Shown here: positions 17,601 through 27,058 of the stretch, one piece after another
Layout: the number at the start of each line of letters is the position of its first letter
Numbering within the stretch: position 1 is the stretch's first letter
Origin: Pseudobdellovibrionaceae bacterium
GTDB taxonomy: Bacteria > Bdellovibrionota > Bdellovibrionia > Bdellovibrionales > UBA1609
DNA length: 64,000 nucleotides
Direction: 5' to 3'
Assembly (NCBI GenBank): GCA_023954155.1
Contig: JAMLIO010000001.1
Location: 372,001 to 436,000 of the forward strand
The notes under the pieces: generated by a model
What the model was told of the DNA's origin: nothing
Databases searched by the model: none
What the model saw: the letters and a program-made list of their open reading frames with translations, nothing else
Program-made: the position numbers and the translations under genes

Positions 17601-18830
17601 ATGACAAAGAGCTTACACGATTTCTTGACAGAGACCTCCAATGGCCAAACACTTTGGCCCACCTCAAAAGAAGAGGCGTGGAAGTACTTTGATTTTAAGA
17701 AATTAAAATCATTTGAAAACCTTGTCGTAGAGCAAGCAGGTTCTGATGCCTTCGATGTCGAGGTCTTAGCAGACTCTCAAAAAGAAATCCTTATCAGTGA
17801 CAATAGAGTCAGGATTTCTCAGGACTTACTGGATTTAGGTGTAAAAGTCAGTCGTCAAGAAGAACTAAGAATTTTAAACTCCAACTCTAAAATAGATCAG
17901 AGATTTTTAAATATAAATAAAATTTTTCCTACAATTGTACTTGGCTTTGATACGGTGGAAATACCAGAGCCCATCAAAGTAAAGTTTAATTTTAAAGACG
18001 CAAAAAGAGACGTGGTGGGCACTACGGTGAAGTATGCTGTGAAAAACTCTAATGTGTCTGTTTATGAATTATTTGAGTCAAAGGACTTTGATCCTCAGAC
18101 CTTTGTTTCTGTCTTCACACAAGTTGAACAGGTGGATTCTAGGTTTAGACATTTTGTTGTTCAGCAAAGTTTGCCCGCAACACTGGCTTTGCTTTATTCT
18201 AGCGAAGCCTCGCTGGGGGCTTTGTCTACGTACAAATTGTTTTTAACTTCTTTAAATAGTCAGTTCGTAAGAAATCAAAATAATGTTCATATTTTAAAAT
18301 CTGATGTGAATGCCGAAGTTCTTACTTTTGTTCTTGCGGGGGACACTGGGTTTTCAGAATCCAGAACAGAAATTGCTCACTACGAACCTAATGGGGTGAG
18401 CAGACAGCTCTTTAAGGCCATTGTAGCTGATGAGGCTAGAGCCATTTTTAATGGCAGAATTTATATTGATCCCGTAGCTCAGAAGACGGACTCTGCCCAG
18501 TCGTGTAAAGGGCTGCTTCTGGGTGAGAAGGCGCAGATGAACGCCAAACCTGAATTGGAAATCTATGCTGACGATGTGAAGGCTGCGCATGGAGCGGCCA
18601 TTGGTCAAGTGTCTAGTGACGAAGTCTTTTATTTGTTATCAAGAGGAATTTCTCCAGAAAAAGCATACGAACTTTTAGCTCAAGCCTTTGCGGGTGAAGT
18701 GATTCAAGGGATATCAGACTTACAAGTGCGAAAAGACATTTCTTTGAAGATCAAAGAGGCCTGCGCTCCTGTTTTTGCAGACTTAATTCAATCGTATAAA
18801 GCTCAGGATACAGTAAAGAGGAAGAACTAA
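17601..18830 (+). CDS. sufD: Fe-S cluster assembly protein SufD
   Basis: Paralogue of SufB and third component of SufBC2D. The conserved C-terminal part is seen in IVADEARAIFNGRIYIDPVAQKTDS, LLLGEKAQMNAKPELEIYADDVKAAHGAAIG and EVFYLLSRGIS. The N-terminus (EEAWKYFDFKKL) also matches SufD. The ATG at 17601 directly follows the sufC stop; an earlier TTG at 17571 inside sufC is unlikely. Confidence 0.94.
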   Translation: MTKSLHDFLTETSNGQTLWPTSKEEAWKYFDFKKLKSFENLVVEQAGSDAFDVEVLADSQKEILISDNRVRISQDLLDLGVKVSRQEELRILNSNSKIDQRFLNINKIFPTIVLGFDTVEIPEPIKVKFNFKDAKRDVVGTTVKYAVKNSNVSVYELFESKDFDPQTFVSVFTQVEQVDSRFRHFVVQQSLPATLALLYSSEASLGALSTYKLFLTSLNSQFVRNQNNVHILKSDVNAEVLTFVLAGDTGFSESRTEIAHYEPNGVSRQLFKAIVADEARAIFNGRIYIDPVAQKTDSAQSCKGLLLGEKAQMNAKPELEIYADDVKAAHGAAIGQVSSDEVFYLLSRGISPEKAYELLAQAFAGEVIQGISDLQVRKDISLKIKEACAPVFADLIQSYKAQDTVKRKN

Positions 18831-18831
18831 A

Positions 18832-20058
18832 ATGGGAATGCCGTTAATCCGCGATCAATTTCCTCAGCTCTTACAACGTGTAAATGGCCAGCGTCTTGTG
18901 TATTTAGACAGTGCTGCGACTACGCTTAAGCCTCAGGTCGTGATTGAGCGTTTGACTCAGTACTACACTTCAGAAGTTTCAAACGTTCACAGAGGCGCGC
19001 ATTACTTTTCAAACCAAGCCACTGAAAATTTTGAAAAAAGCCGACAGACGGTAGCGCGCTTTGTGGGCGCATCTGCTCCCGAAGAGATTGTTTTTACGTC
19101 AGGCACTACTGATGCTCTAAATTTGTTAGCTTACGCCTTAGACTCTGTTGCTGATGTTCGCAAAGGTGAAGGACGTGATGAGATTGTCTTAACGGAGGAG
19201 GAGCATCATTCAAATATTGTTCCTTGGTACTGGTTTGCCAAAAGACATGGTTTAAAAATTAGAACTATTCCCTTTAACGAAAAGGGTGTTTTAGAGCTTG
19301 ATACCCTTAAAACACTCATTACAGAAAAGACGCTGCTGGTTTCATGTGTTCACATGTCTAACACCTTAGGAACATTGAATGATGTTCAGGTGATATGTGC
19401 TAGAGCTCAAGAAGTTGGGGCGTTGAGCATTGTAGATGCGGCACAAAGTGTAAGTTTCGTAAGTCTTTCTGTGCAAGAGATCGGTTGTGATTTTTTATGC
19501 TTTTCATCCCATAAACTGTTTGGACCCGAAGGTTTGGGAGTCCTGTATGGACGTAAGGACCTTCTTAACTCCATGGGATATTATCGAGGAGGAGGGAGTA
19601 TGATCTCTTCAGTGTCCTTTGATGAGATCCAATTTTTACCTGCCCCGCAAAAATTTGAGGCAGGAACGCCGTCCATTGGTGCGGTGATTGCGCTGAGGAC
19701 TGCTATAGATTTTTTTAACGAAATCCCAAAAGATGAATTGCAAAGTCATGAAAGAAGTTTAGTTCATACCACCCATGAAATGTTAAGCGAAATTCCTGGT
19801 TATCAACCTCTGGGTGATGTGAGCTTTAAGCATAATATTTTAAGTTTCAACATTGACGGCTGCCATCCTGCGGATTTAGGAGCACTCATTGATGAGATGG
19901 GTGTAGCGGTACGTGTGGGCCATCACTGCACACAACCCATTATGGACAAAATGGGCGTGAGTGCTACTCTGCGCGCCTCTTTTTCGATTTATAACAACGG
20001 TCAAGATTGTCTGGCTTTTGTTGAAGCCCTTAAAAAAGCAAGAGAGATGTTATTATGA
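18832..20058 (+). CDS. sufS: Cysteine desulfurase SufS
   Basis: PLP enzyme that removes sulfur from cysteine and passes it to the scaffold. It has YLDSAATTLKP at the start, the PLP lysine K228 in SSHKLFGPEG and the persulfide-forming C366 in RVGHHCTQP, with the short active-site loop of group II (SufS) desulfurases. It starts one base after sufD stops and shares ATGA with the next gene. No separate sufE or sufU is present here; the Nfu protein downstream may serve as carrier. Confidence 0.95.
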   Translation: MGMPLIRDQFPQLLQRVNGQRLVYLDSAATTLKPQVVIERLTQYYTSEVSNVHRGAHYFSNQATENFEKSRQTVARFVGASAPEEIVFTSGTTDALNLLAYALDSVADVRKGEGRDEIVLTEEEHHSNIVPWYWFAKRHGLKIRTIPFNEKGVLELDTLKTLITEKTLLVSCVHMSNTLGTLNDVQVICARAQEVGALSIVDAAQSVSFVSLSVQEIGCDFLCFSSHKLFGPEGLGVLYGRKDLLNSMGYYRGGGSMISSVSFDEIQFLPAPQKFEAGTPSIGAVIALRTAIDFFNEIPKDELQSHERSLVHTTHEMLSEIPGYQPLGDVSFKHNILSFNIDGCHPADLGALIDEMGVAVRVGHHCTQPIMDKMGVSATLRASFSIYNNGQDCLAFVEALKKAREMLL

Positions 20059-20642
20059 ATGACCAACCCTTTATTTCACAAGACGTCAAAGTAAGACCTC
20101 AAATTACGCCTAATCCAAGAGCGATCAAATTTATTACGAATAAAACCATCAAGTCAGATGGTAAGGCCACATTTAATTTTCCTGAAGAGGCCGAGCAGCA
20201 CCTTTTATTTTATGATATCTTTTTAATTGATGGTGTCAGACAGGTCTATGCCTTTCAAAATACGGTGACAGTCTCACACGACGGGACAGTACTCGTGGAT
20301 GATTTTAAAAATGAAGTCACTGAGGTGCTTAAAGCCAGATTGCCTGATCACGATCCTGATTTTTTAACCCCAGAAGAAGAGAACTCTAAAAAACCCAAAG
20401 ACCGCTCCCATTTATCCGCAGAAATGCAAGAGATAGAGGCCATATTGGATCGTACAGTTCGCCCTGGATTGCAGGCTGATGGGGGAGATTTGGATGTCAT
20501 CGACTATCAGGATAACATTTTAAAAATATCTTACCAAGGCGCTTGTGGAACATGTCCCTCTTCATTTATGGGAACACTACAAGCGATTGAAGGCATTTTG
20601 CAAAACGAATTTAATCCTGATATTCGCGTTTATCCCGAATAA
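20055..20642 (+). CDS. Nfu-type Fe-S carrier (Nfu N-domain plus NifU C-domain)
   Basis: A two-domain iron-sulfur carrier of 195 residues. The N-terminal Nfu_N domain (residues ~14-100; ITPNPRAIKFITNK and a VRQVYAFQNTVTV strand) is linked by a charged segment to a NifU-like domain (~122-195) with the cluster ligands C164 and C167 in ACGTCPSS. It probably receives a cluster from SufBCD and hands it to apo-targets. The start overlaps the sufS stop by four bases (ATGA). The 3' end overlaps the convergent lipoprotein gene by 32 bases. Confidence 0.92.
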   Translation: MNDQPFISQDVKVRPQITPNPRAIKFITNKTIKSDGKATFNFPEEAEQHLLFYDIFLIDGVRQVYAFQNTVTVSHDGTVLVDDFKNEVTEVLKARLPDHDPDFLTPEEENSKKPKDRSHLSAEMQEIEAILDRTVRPGLQADGGDLDVIDYQDNILKISYQGACGTCPSSFMGTLQAIEGILQNEFNPDIRVYPE

Positions 20643-21123
20643 CTTTGCGTGAACTTCTTTCTAGAAGTCGGTCTTTAGCTTCATCAATTTCTTTTTGAAA
20701 GAGTGAATTGTATATCGCAGTCAGATTAAAGTCGGTGCCGTCAGATTTCCCACTCACCATCAAAACCACTTTATGATTTAAAGCAGTACTGGTAACGGGC
20801 ACATGGACATCCTGTAACCGACTTTCCGAAAAAGGCTCTCGTGATAAATCTTGTTCAAAGATCACTTGTGCGGGCTGATCTTCGAGAGCTAGCAGCCAAG
20901 TAATTTTGATATTTTCTAAAGACTTTTGCGTATCAAATACGGGACGCAGAACAATCTGCTGTTTATTTTCTTGTAAGGGCTTTATAGAAACCCGCACAGC
21001 AGGGGCAAGTTTTAAGGTGGTATGTTTTAGATGATTCACATATTCTACTTTTTTAGTGCACCCACTTGTAAATACAGCAGTGATTAAAAATAATAAAAGA
21101 GTCTTATCTATTCTTCGGGACAT
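20611..21123 (-). CDS. Lipoprotein of unknown function
   Basis: A 170-residue lipoprotein with lipobox FTSGC (Cys22). The mature part is beta-rich, with a charged C-terminal helix (EIDEAKDRLLERSSRKVIRDKREYQD). GGAG seven bases ahead of the ATG. It overlaps the end of the preceding gene (21108) by 16 bases, so it is probably co-expressed with the HEXXH lipoprotein, and its 3' end runs into the nfu gene on the other strand. No family recognised. Confidence 0.7.
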   Translation of the reverse strand: MSRRIDKTLLLFLITAVFTSGCTKKVEYVNHLKHTTLKLAPAVRVSIKPLQENKQQIVLRPVFDTQKSLENIKITWLLALEDQPAQVIFEQDLSREPFSESRLQDVHVPVTSTALNHKVVLMVSGKSDGTDFNLTAIYNSLFQKEIDEAKDRLLERSSRKVIRDKREYQD

Positions 21124-22979
21124 AAATACACTCCATTATTTCTGATGTTGTAATCAATTTGTCCATTGGTTCCGTTAGTGTGAATCACGTTGACGTTCAT
21201 CATATAGTTTCCTGCGGGAAGATCGGCAATGTTGATGCTGTAAGTGGGGTAAGTTCCTGAGGGTATAGTGTCGTGCCCTACGATGTCGTCGTTGTCATAA
21301 AGATAAAAATTATCTCTATATAAAATGTAATTGATCTCGGCATCTATACCGCCAGAGAACTGAAAGATAATATCTGAATATAGAGCACCACCGCTGTGGT
21401 AGAAGTATAAAAAGTTATTATTAGTGACGAGATGCGAGTTGTGCCATGCGGGGTTTACGGGCGAGAGAAACGGTGGTCGCATTGTAAACCAATGAGGCGA
21501 ACCCGTACAATTGATCAAACGGGCGCCAAAGGGAACTCGTTCTGGTGGAGTGGTCGTCATTGAAGGAAATCTGTCGTGAGCCTGTCGCTCATAATTGCGC
21601 AAAGGATTCCAGTTGATGCTTGGATCTGGAGCTTGGGCGTGAAGTTTGCCTTGCAGATGGTGCATTAGACTTGCAGAGACGAAGGCATGGTTATTGTGTT
21701 TAAAGCCATTGTTACCTGTCAGTGCAGACCAGAAAATATGAAAGCCATTTTTGGCACATTTATCATTGACGTTTTCAATATTAGCACTGCTACAGGCGAC
21801 AGGTGAGTCGGTTTCACCAGGTGAATCATCGTAACTGTCCCATAAGACACGGGCTACAGAAAACTCTCTGAACTCACCTTCATTCTCTTGTACGGGCATA
21901 TCGGTGTCTACGATCTCAATCGAAAAATCTACAACAAGCGCAGAGGCTCCAGAGATGTTTCCCCTTGAGTCCATGACTCGTGCAATGCCAGTCATAACAC
22001 CTTGGAAGTACTGAGCCGCTCCTTCACTCCACGCCAAGCGTGGATCAATGATCTGGTTTCCATTATGAGCACCGCCAGGACTTGAGGCCTTTCCCATTGT
22101 GGCTTCGAGGAAGTGAAAGTATTCGTGCGCGATAATGCTTCGATCAAAGTGATCTGTGTCTGAATAATCTACGTCACCGTCAACGCCCCCAAGAAGAAAA
22201 ATTCGATTTGTACCTTGGTAATAAAAAGAACTGATCGGACTTCCAGGTAAATAAGTGCCAGGGTTAAAACCCTTCTCCCAGTAAATATTGACTTTGGGTG
22301 CTGCTGTGAATGGTGTGCAGCCTGTGTAGGAACCCGTATTACATGTTCCTACTAGCTCGCGTAGCTTTTCATTGTATTTAAGTATTTGATCAAAAATATG
22401 AAAGGCTCCACCTTCAAGGGTGCCTGTAGCTTTGGCAAGTAGATTGATGACCTTGTTGTTATCTGCGGTGATAACCTTTTCCACAAAATACAGTTGGTTG
22501 CTTTCAGGGGATCTTAAGACGCTGGCTCTGACCTGAGCATCATTGAGTCCTCTAGAAAGGATTCGTACTCGATAGAGAGCACCATCTCTGGGCAGAGTCA
22601 GATTGTAATCGCCTTCTTGATCGGTCTCTCCGCATTGGACGATGTTATTTTGGCTGTCTAAAATGACAACCTCGGCATAACGAATAGGAGTTAAAATGTC
22701 ATTTTCGTCTTCGTCTTTAGGTACGTGCCCTAAGCCGCGAAAGGTGGAGGTGTAAACAAGTTCGCGATATTCATATTGGGCCTTACCAGACACAGTGATA
22801 TTGGGTCCACCAAAAATTAACGAGCCACTACAGTATGTAGGTTCGGGTGGTCCCTCATAAGTAGGGCTGATTCTCTCGTTGATATTTTCAACGGCCAAGT
22901 TTGCGCTTTTGAGTTTTCCGCAAGCGGTAAAACTCAGCACAAAAATGCAAGTTATAAAAAATTGGAAGACCCTATACAT
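21108..22979 (-). CDS. Lipoprotein with HEXXH zinc-protease motif
   Basis: A large lipoprotein (lipobox SFTAC; Cys20 counted from the ATG at 22979). After a Cys-containing linker comes a segment around residues 95-140 resembling carboxypeptidase-regulatory Ig-like domains (AEVVILDSQNNIVQCGETDQ, then GDYNLTLP). The central part holds IIAHEYFHFLEATMG (HEXXH) and, about 30 residues on, WSEGAAQYFQG, the helix-Glu arrangement of gluzincin metallopeptidases. The C-terminal ~90 residues look like a bacterial pre-peptidase (PPC-like) beta domain. It is probably a surface or periplasmic zinc peptidase, but no exact family is recognised. GTG at 22982 is an alternative start. Confidence 0.78.
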   Translation of the reverse strand: MYRVFQFFITCIFVLSFTACGKLKSANLAVENINERISPTYEGPPEPTYCSGSLIFGGPNITVSGKAQYEYRELVYTSTFRGLGHVPKDEDENDILTPIRYAEVVILDSQNNIVQCGETDQEGDYNLTLPRDGALYRVRILSRGLNDAQVRASVLRSPESNQLYFVEKVITADNNKVINLLAKATGTLEGGAFHIFDQILKYNEKLRELVGTCNTGSYTGCTPFTAAPKVNIYWEKGFNPGTYLPGSPISSFYYQGTNRIFLLGGVDGDVDYSDTDHFDRSIIAHEYFHFLEATMGKASSPGGAHNGNQIIDPRLAWSEGAAQYFQGVMTGIARVMDSRGNISGASALVVDFSIEIVDTDMPVQENEGEFREFSVARVLWDSYDDSPGETDSPVACSSANIENVNDKCAKNGFHIFWSALTGNNGFKHNNHAFVSASLMHHLQGKLHAQAPDPSINWNPLRNYERQAHDRFPSMTTTPPERVPFGARLINCTGSPHWFTMRPPFLSPVNPAWHNSHLVTNNNFLYFYHSGGALYSDIIFQFSGGIDAEINYILYRDNFYLYDNDDIVGHDTIPSGTYPTYSINIADLPAGNYMMNVNVIHTNGTNGQIDYNIRNNGVYLCPEE

Positions 22980-23103
22980 CACGGTAACTTATCGGCCTTT
23001 TGGGGGGGATAATTTAAGAAAACAACCTAGAGCTAAGGCCTGACTATCTGTTTCAACTTGAGACATCTTTCCTAAAAAAATAACTTCATGATATAAATTT
23101 GTA

Positions 23104-23358
23104 ATGCTTAAGGGAAAAAACACAGATTTATGGTGCGGCGATAAGCAATTTCACGTGCAAACAGAGGACTGGGGCAGGGAGAATCCCTATATTGTCACTC
23201 GTATCTTCTGTGCTGGACGTGTGATCTATACGGTTAAGACCGACTATAACAGTTGGGTTGCAAAGAACATCCCCCAGTTGAATGAAAAACTAGAAAAAGC
23301 CCTAGGCATGCAGCACGACGATACCATTGCAGAAGTTCGCAGTGGGAAATGGCTTTAA
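23104..23358 (+). CDS. Small conserved-looking protein ahead of ftsE
   Basis: An 84-residue soluble protein with the run QFHVQTEDWGRENPYIVTRI, then GRVIYTVKTDYNSW and a short C-terminal helix. Short proteins with a similar F/Y-HVQTED-G-x-NP-x-I-x-T core occur in deltaproteobacterial genomes as far as I recall; none has a role I know. It ends directly before the ftsE ATG (no gap), so it is probably translated with ftsE-ftsX. No signal peptide. Confidence 0.72.
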   Translation: MLKGKNTDLWCGDKQFHVQTEDWGRENPYIVTRIFCAGRVIYTVKTDYNSWVAKNIPQLNEKLEKALGMQHDDTIAEVRSGKWL

Positions 23359-24000
23359 ATGAAGGTGTCTCTAAGTCATATTTATAAAACCTACCCTGGT
23401 CCCACTAAGGCCCTTGTGGATATCAATTTTGAAGTGGATGACGGCGAGAAGATTTATATCAGTGGAGCCAGTGGGGCGGGCAAAAGCACGCTCTTTAATA
23501 TTCTTGCGGGTCTTACTGTACCTAGTTCTGGACGTGCTGTCTTTAATGGCACAGAGCTAAATTATGACTCCTATGCTTCTTTGGCTCAACACAGACGGCA
23601 AGTGGGAGTGATATTTCAAGATTTTAAACTTCTGAGTGACAGATCGATTTATGACAATGTGGTCTTGCCTTTTTATGCTTCTGGAAAAAAGCCTGATTCT
23701 CAAAAAGTATTTGAGGTTTTAGAACAATTAGACTTGAAAAACGTAAGTGACAAGACCGTGTCAGCGCTTTCTGGTGGGCAAAAGCAACGCGTGGCTATAG
23801 CAAGAACCATCTTGCAAGATCCTGATCTGATTGTCGCCGATGAGCCTACTGGAAATCTGGATTTCGAGATGAGCTGCCAGGTCATGGAGCTGTTCTTTCA
23901 ATTTGAAAAGACCCTGATTGTGGCCACCCATGATCAACAGCTCATAAAAACTTATCCAGCCCGAACTTTCTTTATTGAAAAAGGTCATATTGCAAGATGA
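23359..24000 (+). CDS. ftsE: Cell division ATP-binding protein FtsE
   Basis: ABC ATPase that pairs with FtsX to control septal peptidoglycan hydrolysis. Walker [11 protein letters not shown]-loop VIFQDFKLL, signature [14 protein letters not shown] and Walker [13 protein letters not shown] are present; 213 residues is the normal length. The stop overlaps the ftsX start (ATGA). The context with ftsX and an EnvC-like gene supports FtsE over other small ABC ATPases. Confidence 0.94.
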   Translation: MKVSLSHIYKTYPGPTKALVDINFEVDDGEKIYISGASGAGKSTLFNILAGLTVPSSGRAVFNGTELNYDSYASLAQHRRQVGVIFQDFKLLSDRSIYDNVVLPFYASGKKPDSQKVFEVLEQLDLKNVSDKTVSALSGGQKQRVAIARTILQDPDLIVADEPTGNLDFEMSCQVMELFFQFEKTLIVATHDQQLIKTYPARTFFIEKGHIAR

Positions 24001-24884
24001 TAGAGTTTATTTACAAAGAGTTTAAGAGAAATATCGGAGCCTTTCCTATACGTTCACTTTCTTTCATCGTATCTTTCATGTGCACCTATTTTATTCTGCT
24101 TGTGGCCGTGCTGTTTGTGCGCAATGTTTTTGAAAGTTTTGAAGTGTTATCCGAAGACTATAAAACGAGTTTGGTTTTAAGACCTGATTTTGAAGAGATA
24201 GAGATCAAGAATCTTTCACATAAAATAGCTGAGATCAGCCCTAATATTCGGGTGGACTTTGTAAGTCCAAAGCAAATTTTTGAAAACCTCAAGCAAGACA
24301 ACTTACAGCTTAATCTAACGGATCAAGAGATCATTGAACTCGTACCTGCCGTGGCCGAGCTTCGGTTTAGTGATATGGGCCCGCTTCATAAGGTGCAACT
24401 CACAAAGGACATCAGCGATTGGGCTACGGGTGTAGCAGAGATTGATCAAGTGATTTCTCCTTATCCTACTGTGCAAAAACTTGTGGATATCTATCATAAG
24501 AATCGCGTGGGGATTTGGGGATTTATCACAGCACTTTACACATCTATTTTTGTACTTCTGTTTTTGCTTTTAAGTCTGTCGCTCAAAGAGCATAAAAATA
24601 AAACCAATCTGTTAAAGATTTTGGGATTTCCAAAAAACTTTATTCGTGGACCACTGATTTTAGAGGGTGTGTTTCTTTCTGCGATAGGTTTAATATTTGC
24701 GATCTCGATCCTGTTTGCAGTTTGGAATCAGTTGCAACAAGAATACAGTGAAGTCATAAATATTCCTTTTTTCTCTATGTATGAAATAGGAATACATCTG
24801 TTAGTGAATGTAAGTTTGGTTTTCTTTCTGACCACATTGATGACACAAAAAATAATACGGGAAGATTACGTTGAAAACCAGTAG
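23997..24884 (+). CDS. ftsX: Cell division permease-like protein FtsX
   Basis: Four-helix membrane partner of FtsE. One helix near residues 22-44 precedes a periplasmic domain (~45-165) that in other bacteria binds the murein-hydrolase activator, then three C-terminal helices (~172-195, ~222-245, ~265-285) of the FtsX/MacB type. It overlaps ftsE by four bases and the next gene by 14. Confidence 0.92.
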   Translation: MIEFIYKEFKRNIGAFPIRSLSFIVSFMCTYFILLVAVLFVRNVFESFEVLSEDYKTSLVLRPDFEEIEIKNLSHKIAEISPNIRVDFVSPKQIFENLKQDNLQLNLTDQEIIELVPAVAELRFSDMGPLHKVQLTKDISDWATGVAEIDQVISPYPTVQKLVDIYHKNRVGIWGFITALYTSIFVLLFLLLSLSLKEHKNKTNLLKILGFPKNFIRGPLILEGVFLSAIGLIFAISILFAVWNQLQQEYSEVINIPFFSMYEIGIHLLVNVSLVFFLTTLMTQKIIREDYVENQ

Positions 24885-25815
24885 CCGTATTGTCTTTCTG
24901 TTAATAGTATTTGGTTTTGTAGGTTCGTATGCTCAGGTGGATGCTTTAAAGACAACCAGAGGACAGAAGTTTAAACTGCAAAACGAAATCAAAAACCTAA
25001 TCCGTAAAAGAAGTGAGTCCCAACGTAACATCCTTTATCTGGAATATGAAATTGAAGAAACCAAAGAGCGCATTAAAGAGAATCAAAAAAGAATTGAACA
25101 GATAGAGCAAAATATCAAAAAAAACTTAAAGACCTTTGTCGTTTCGCAGCTTCGTGAGACCAATAGTGATTTAAGCTTTAAGTCTAGAATCGAAGCGCAA
25201 ATCTATTTTAATTGGAAAAAGCAATCAGACCAGATCACTAAGTTTAAAAATGAGATGCAACTGGCTTTAGAAGACATGAACTTGGCAAAACGTGAGTTGC
25301 AACAGTTTATCGACACCAGTAATTCTTTAACTTTTAGAATAGAAAAAGAAATTGAAGCCCTCAACGAACAGCAAGTGGCTTTAAGGTATAAAGCGATCAG
25401 TGATGGTCCAGATTCCATCTTTTACGCTATGGCAGGAAGGTTGTTCTGGCCTGTGTCGCAGGCCAAATTGGTAGGGTCACGTGGATTTTATAAAGTACGC
25501 GGGGAACGCGTCTTTGATTACAACGAGGGTATGAAATTTCTAGCAGCAACAAATTCGTCTGTGTTTCCGATCTATCGTGGTCAAGTGGAAGCCATTTTAG
25601 ACATTGCAAACTTGGGCCCTTTAATTGTCGTTAAGCATACGGACAACATCAGGAGTTTTTATATTGGTGCTGTTCCTACTAAAAGTTTAATCATTGGTAG
25701 TAACGTAAGTCCTGATCAACAAATTGGTCTCGTCAAAGACACAGAATTGGAGCTAAAATTAAGATTCGATTCAGAATCTTTGGACCCTGTGCAATGGGTA
25801 AGACGGAGGAGATAA
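24871..25815 (+). CDS. EnvC-like coiled-coil protein with degenerate LytM domain
   Basis: A secreted protein: signal peptide (~1-21, ending GSYA), a long coiled coil (~30-175, many Glu/Lys/Gln heptads) and a C-terminal LytM/M23-like domain (~190-300). The expected zinc-ligand positions (H-x(3)-D and the final H-x-H) are replaced: the segment reads FDYNEGMKF, and no HxH follows. EnvC uses a similarly inactive LytM domain to switch on amidases under FtsEX control, and the gene lies directly behind ftsEX. The start is a TTG at 24871 with GGGAAG upstream, overlapping the ftsX stop by 14 bases. Confidence 0.85.
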   Translation: MKTSSRIVFLLIVFGFVGSYAQVDALKTTRGQKFKLQNEIKNLIRKRSESQRNILYLEYEIEETKERIKENQKRIEQIEQNIKKNLKTFVVSQLRETNSDLSFKSRIEAQIYFNWKKQSDQITKFKNEMQLALEDMNLAKRELQQFIDTSNSLTFRIEKEIEALNEQQVALRYKAISDGPDSIFYAMAGRLFWPVSQAKLVGSRGFYKVRGERVFDYNEGMKFLAATNSSVFPIYRGQVEAILDIANLGPLIVVKHTDNIRSFYIGAVPTKSLIIGSNVSPDQQIGLVKDTELELKLRFDSESLDPVQWVRRRR

Positions 25816-25817
25816 GC

Positions 25818-26981
25818 ATGAAGTCAAAAATGGGATTGCTAATATTAGGAGTAGTGTTGGGCATGGCAGTGAACCCGTTGTTGTCTTACTCTAGCCAAAG
25901 GTATGATAACCTGCGACTATTTTCTCGCGTATTCAATCTGATTGAGGGTAACTATGTGGATACTGTGGATGAAAAGAAACTGATCATCGGCAGTGTCAGG
26001 GGTTTATTAGGCGGGCTCGACCCGTATTCGGCTTATTTAGAAAAAGAGGACTTTAAGGACTTTCAATCAGAGACTTTGGGACGTTTTGGAGGTTTGGGCA
26101 TTGAGGTCACTCTTGACGAAGGCTTCTTAAAAATCATCAGCCCCATTGAAGACAGTCCTGCCGAAAAAGCAGGAATCAAATCAGGGGATAGGATCATCAC
26201 TATCAATGGGGAGTTAGTAAAAGGCTTAGACATTGTTGAGGCCAGCAAAAAGCTTCGCGGTAAAATTGGTACAGAGATTAACCTCACGGTAAAAAGAGAA
26301 GGCGAACAGCAGCTTCTTAATTTTAAAATCAAACGCGCAAGTATTACGATCAAATCTGTTAAAGGTAGGATCATTGATAAAGACAAGGGCGTACATTATG
26401 TACGGGTGAGCAGTTTTCTAGAAAAAACATCCAAAGATTTTACAAACTATATCACTAAGAGCTTACAAAAAAATCCAAACAGTTCATTCATCGTAGACCT
26501 AAGAGCCAATCCTGGAGGCCTGCTTAAGCAAGCCGTAGATATGGCAGATCTTTTCATCAATGAAGGGGTCATTGTTTCAACCATTGGGCGCAATAAAGAA
26601 CAAAAAAACGTGTTAAATGCCACAAAACAGAGCCAAATTCATGGTGACATCAACATGGTGATTTTGGTGGATGGAAACTCTGCCAGTGCCAGCGAAATTT
26701 TTGCGGCAGCAATGAAAGACCACAAGAAGGCCACACTTATGGGGGCAAAGACTTATGGAAAAGGTTCTGTACAGTCTGTGATTGCGCTTGAAAATGGCGA
26801 TGGGGTGAAGCTCACGATTGCCCGCTACTATTCACCCAACGGCAAAACTATAGATAAAAAAGGTGTTGAGCCCGACAAGGTTCTTAAAGAACAAGACAAA
26901 AAATTTGAACTTAAAGACATCCAAAACGACCCATGGGTAGTTGAGGCCCAAAAACATCTGACAAAAGATATTAAGTCGTAG
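25818..26981 (+). CDS. C-terminal processing peptidase (S41, CtpA/Prc type)
   Basis: A secreted or membrane-anchored serine protease of 387 residues with an N-terminal hydrophobic signal/anchor, a PDZ domain (~88-165; GLGIEVTLDEGFLKII, SPAEKAGIKSGD) and an S41 catalytic domain with Ser290 in NSASASEIFAAAM and Lys315/Gln319 in TYGKGSVQ. The ATG at 25818 follows GGAGGAG and comes two bases after the EnvC-like stop. The ftsEX-envC-ctp order, common in proteobacteria, suggests a role in maturing or degrading cell-wall hydrolases. Confidence 0.93.
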   Translation: MKSKMGLLILGVVLGMAVNPLLSYSSQRYDNLRLFSRVFNLIEGNYVDTVDEKKLIIGSVRGLLGGLDPYSAYLEKEDFKDFQSETLGRFGGLGIEVTLDEGFLKIISPIEDSPAEKAGIKSGDRIITINGELVKGLDIVEASKKLRGKIGTEINLTVKREGEQQLLNFKIKRASITIKSVKGRIIDKDKGVHYVRVSSFLEKTSKDFTNYITKSLQKNPNSSFIVDLRANPGGLLKQAVDMADLFINEGVIVSTIGRNKEQKNVLNATKQSQIHGDINMVILVDGNSASASEIFAAAMKDHKKATLMGAKTYGKGSVQSVIALENGDGVKLTIARYYSPNGKTIDKKGVEPDKVLKEQDKKFELKDIQNDPWVVEAQKHLTKDIKS

Positions 26982-27008
26982 AGTATTTGCAAGTGATCAA
27001 GAGAATAA

Positions 27009-27039
27009 AAAAAGGCCAAGTTCAATACTTGGCCTTTTT
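27009..27039. terminator. Bidirectional rho-independent terminator between ctp and tig
   Basis: A perfect 12-bp inverted repeat (27009-27020 with 27028-27039), loop TTCAATA. The stem has an A-run on the 5' side and a T-run on the 3' side, so it can stop transcription of ctp from the left and tig from the right. Confidence 0.92.
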
Positions 27040-27058
27040 ATTTGTTGTGAGTTAAAGT

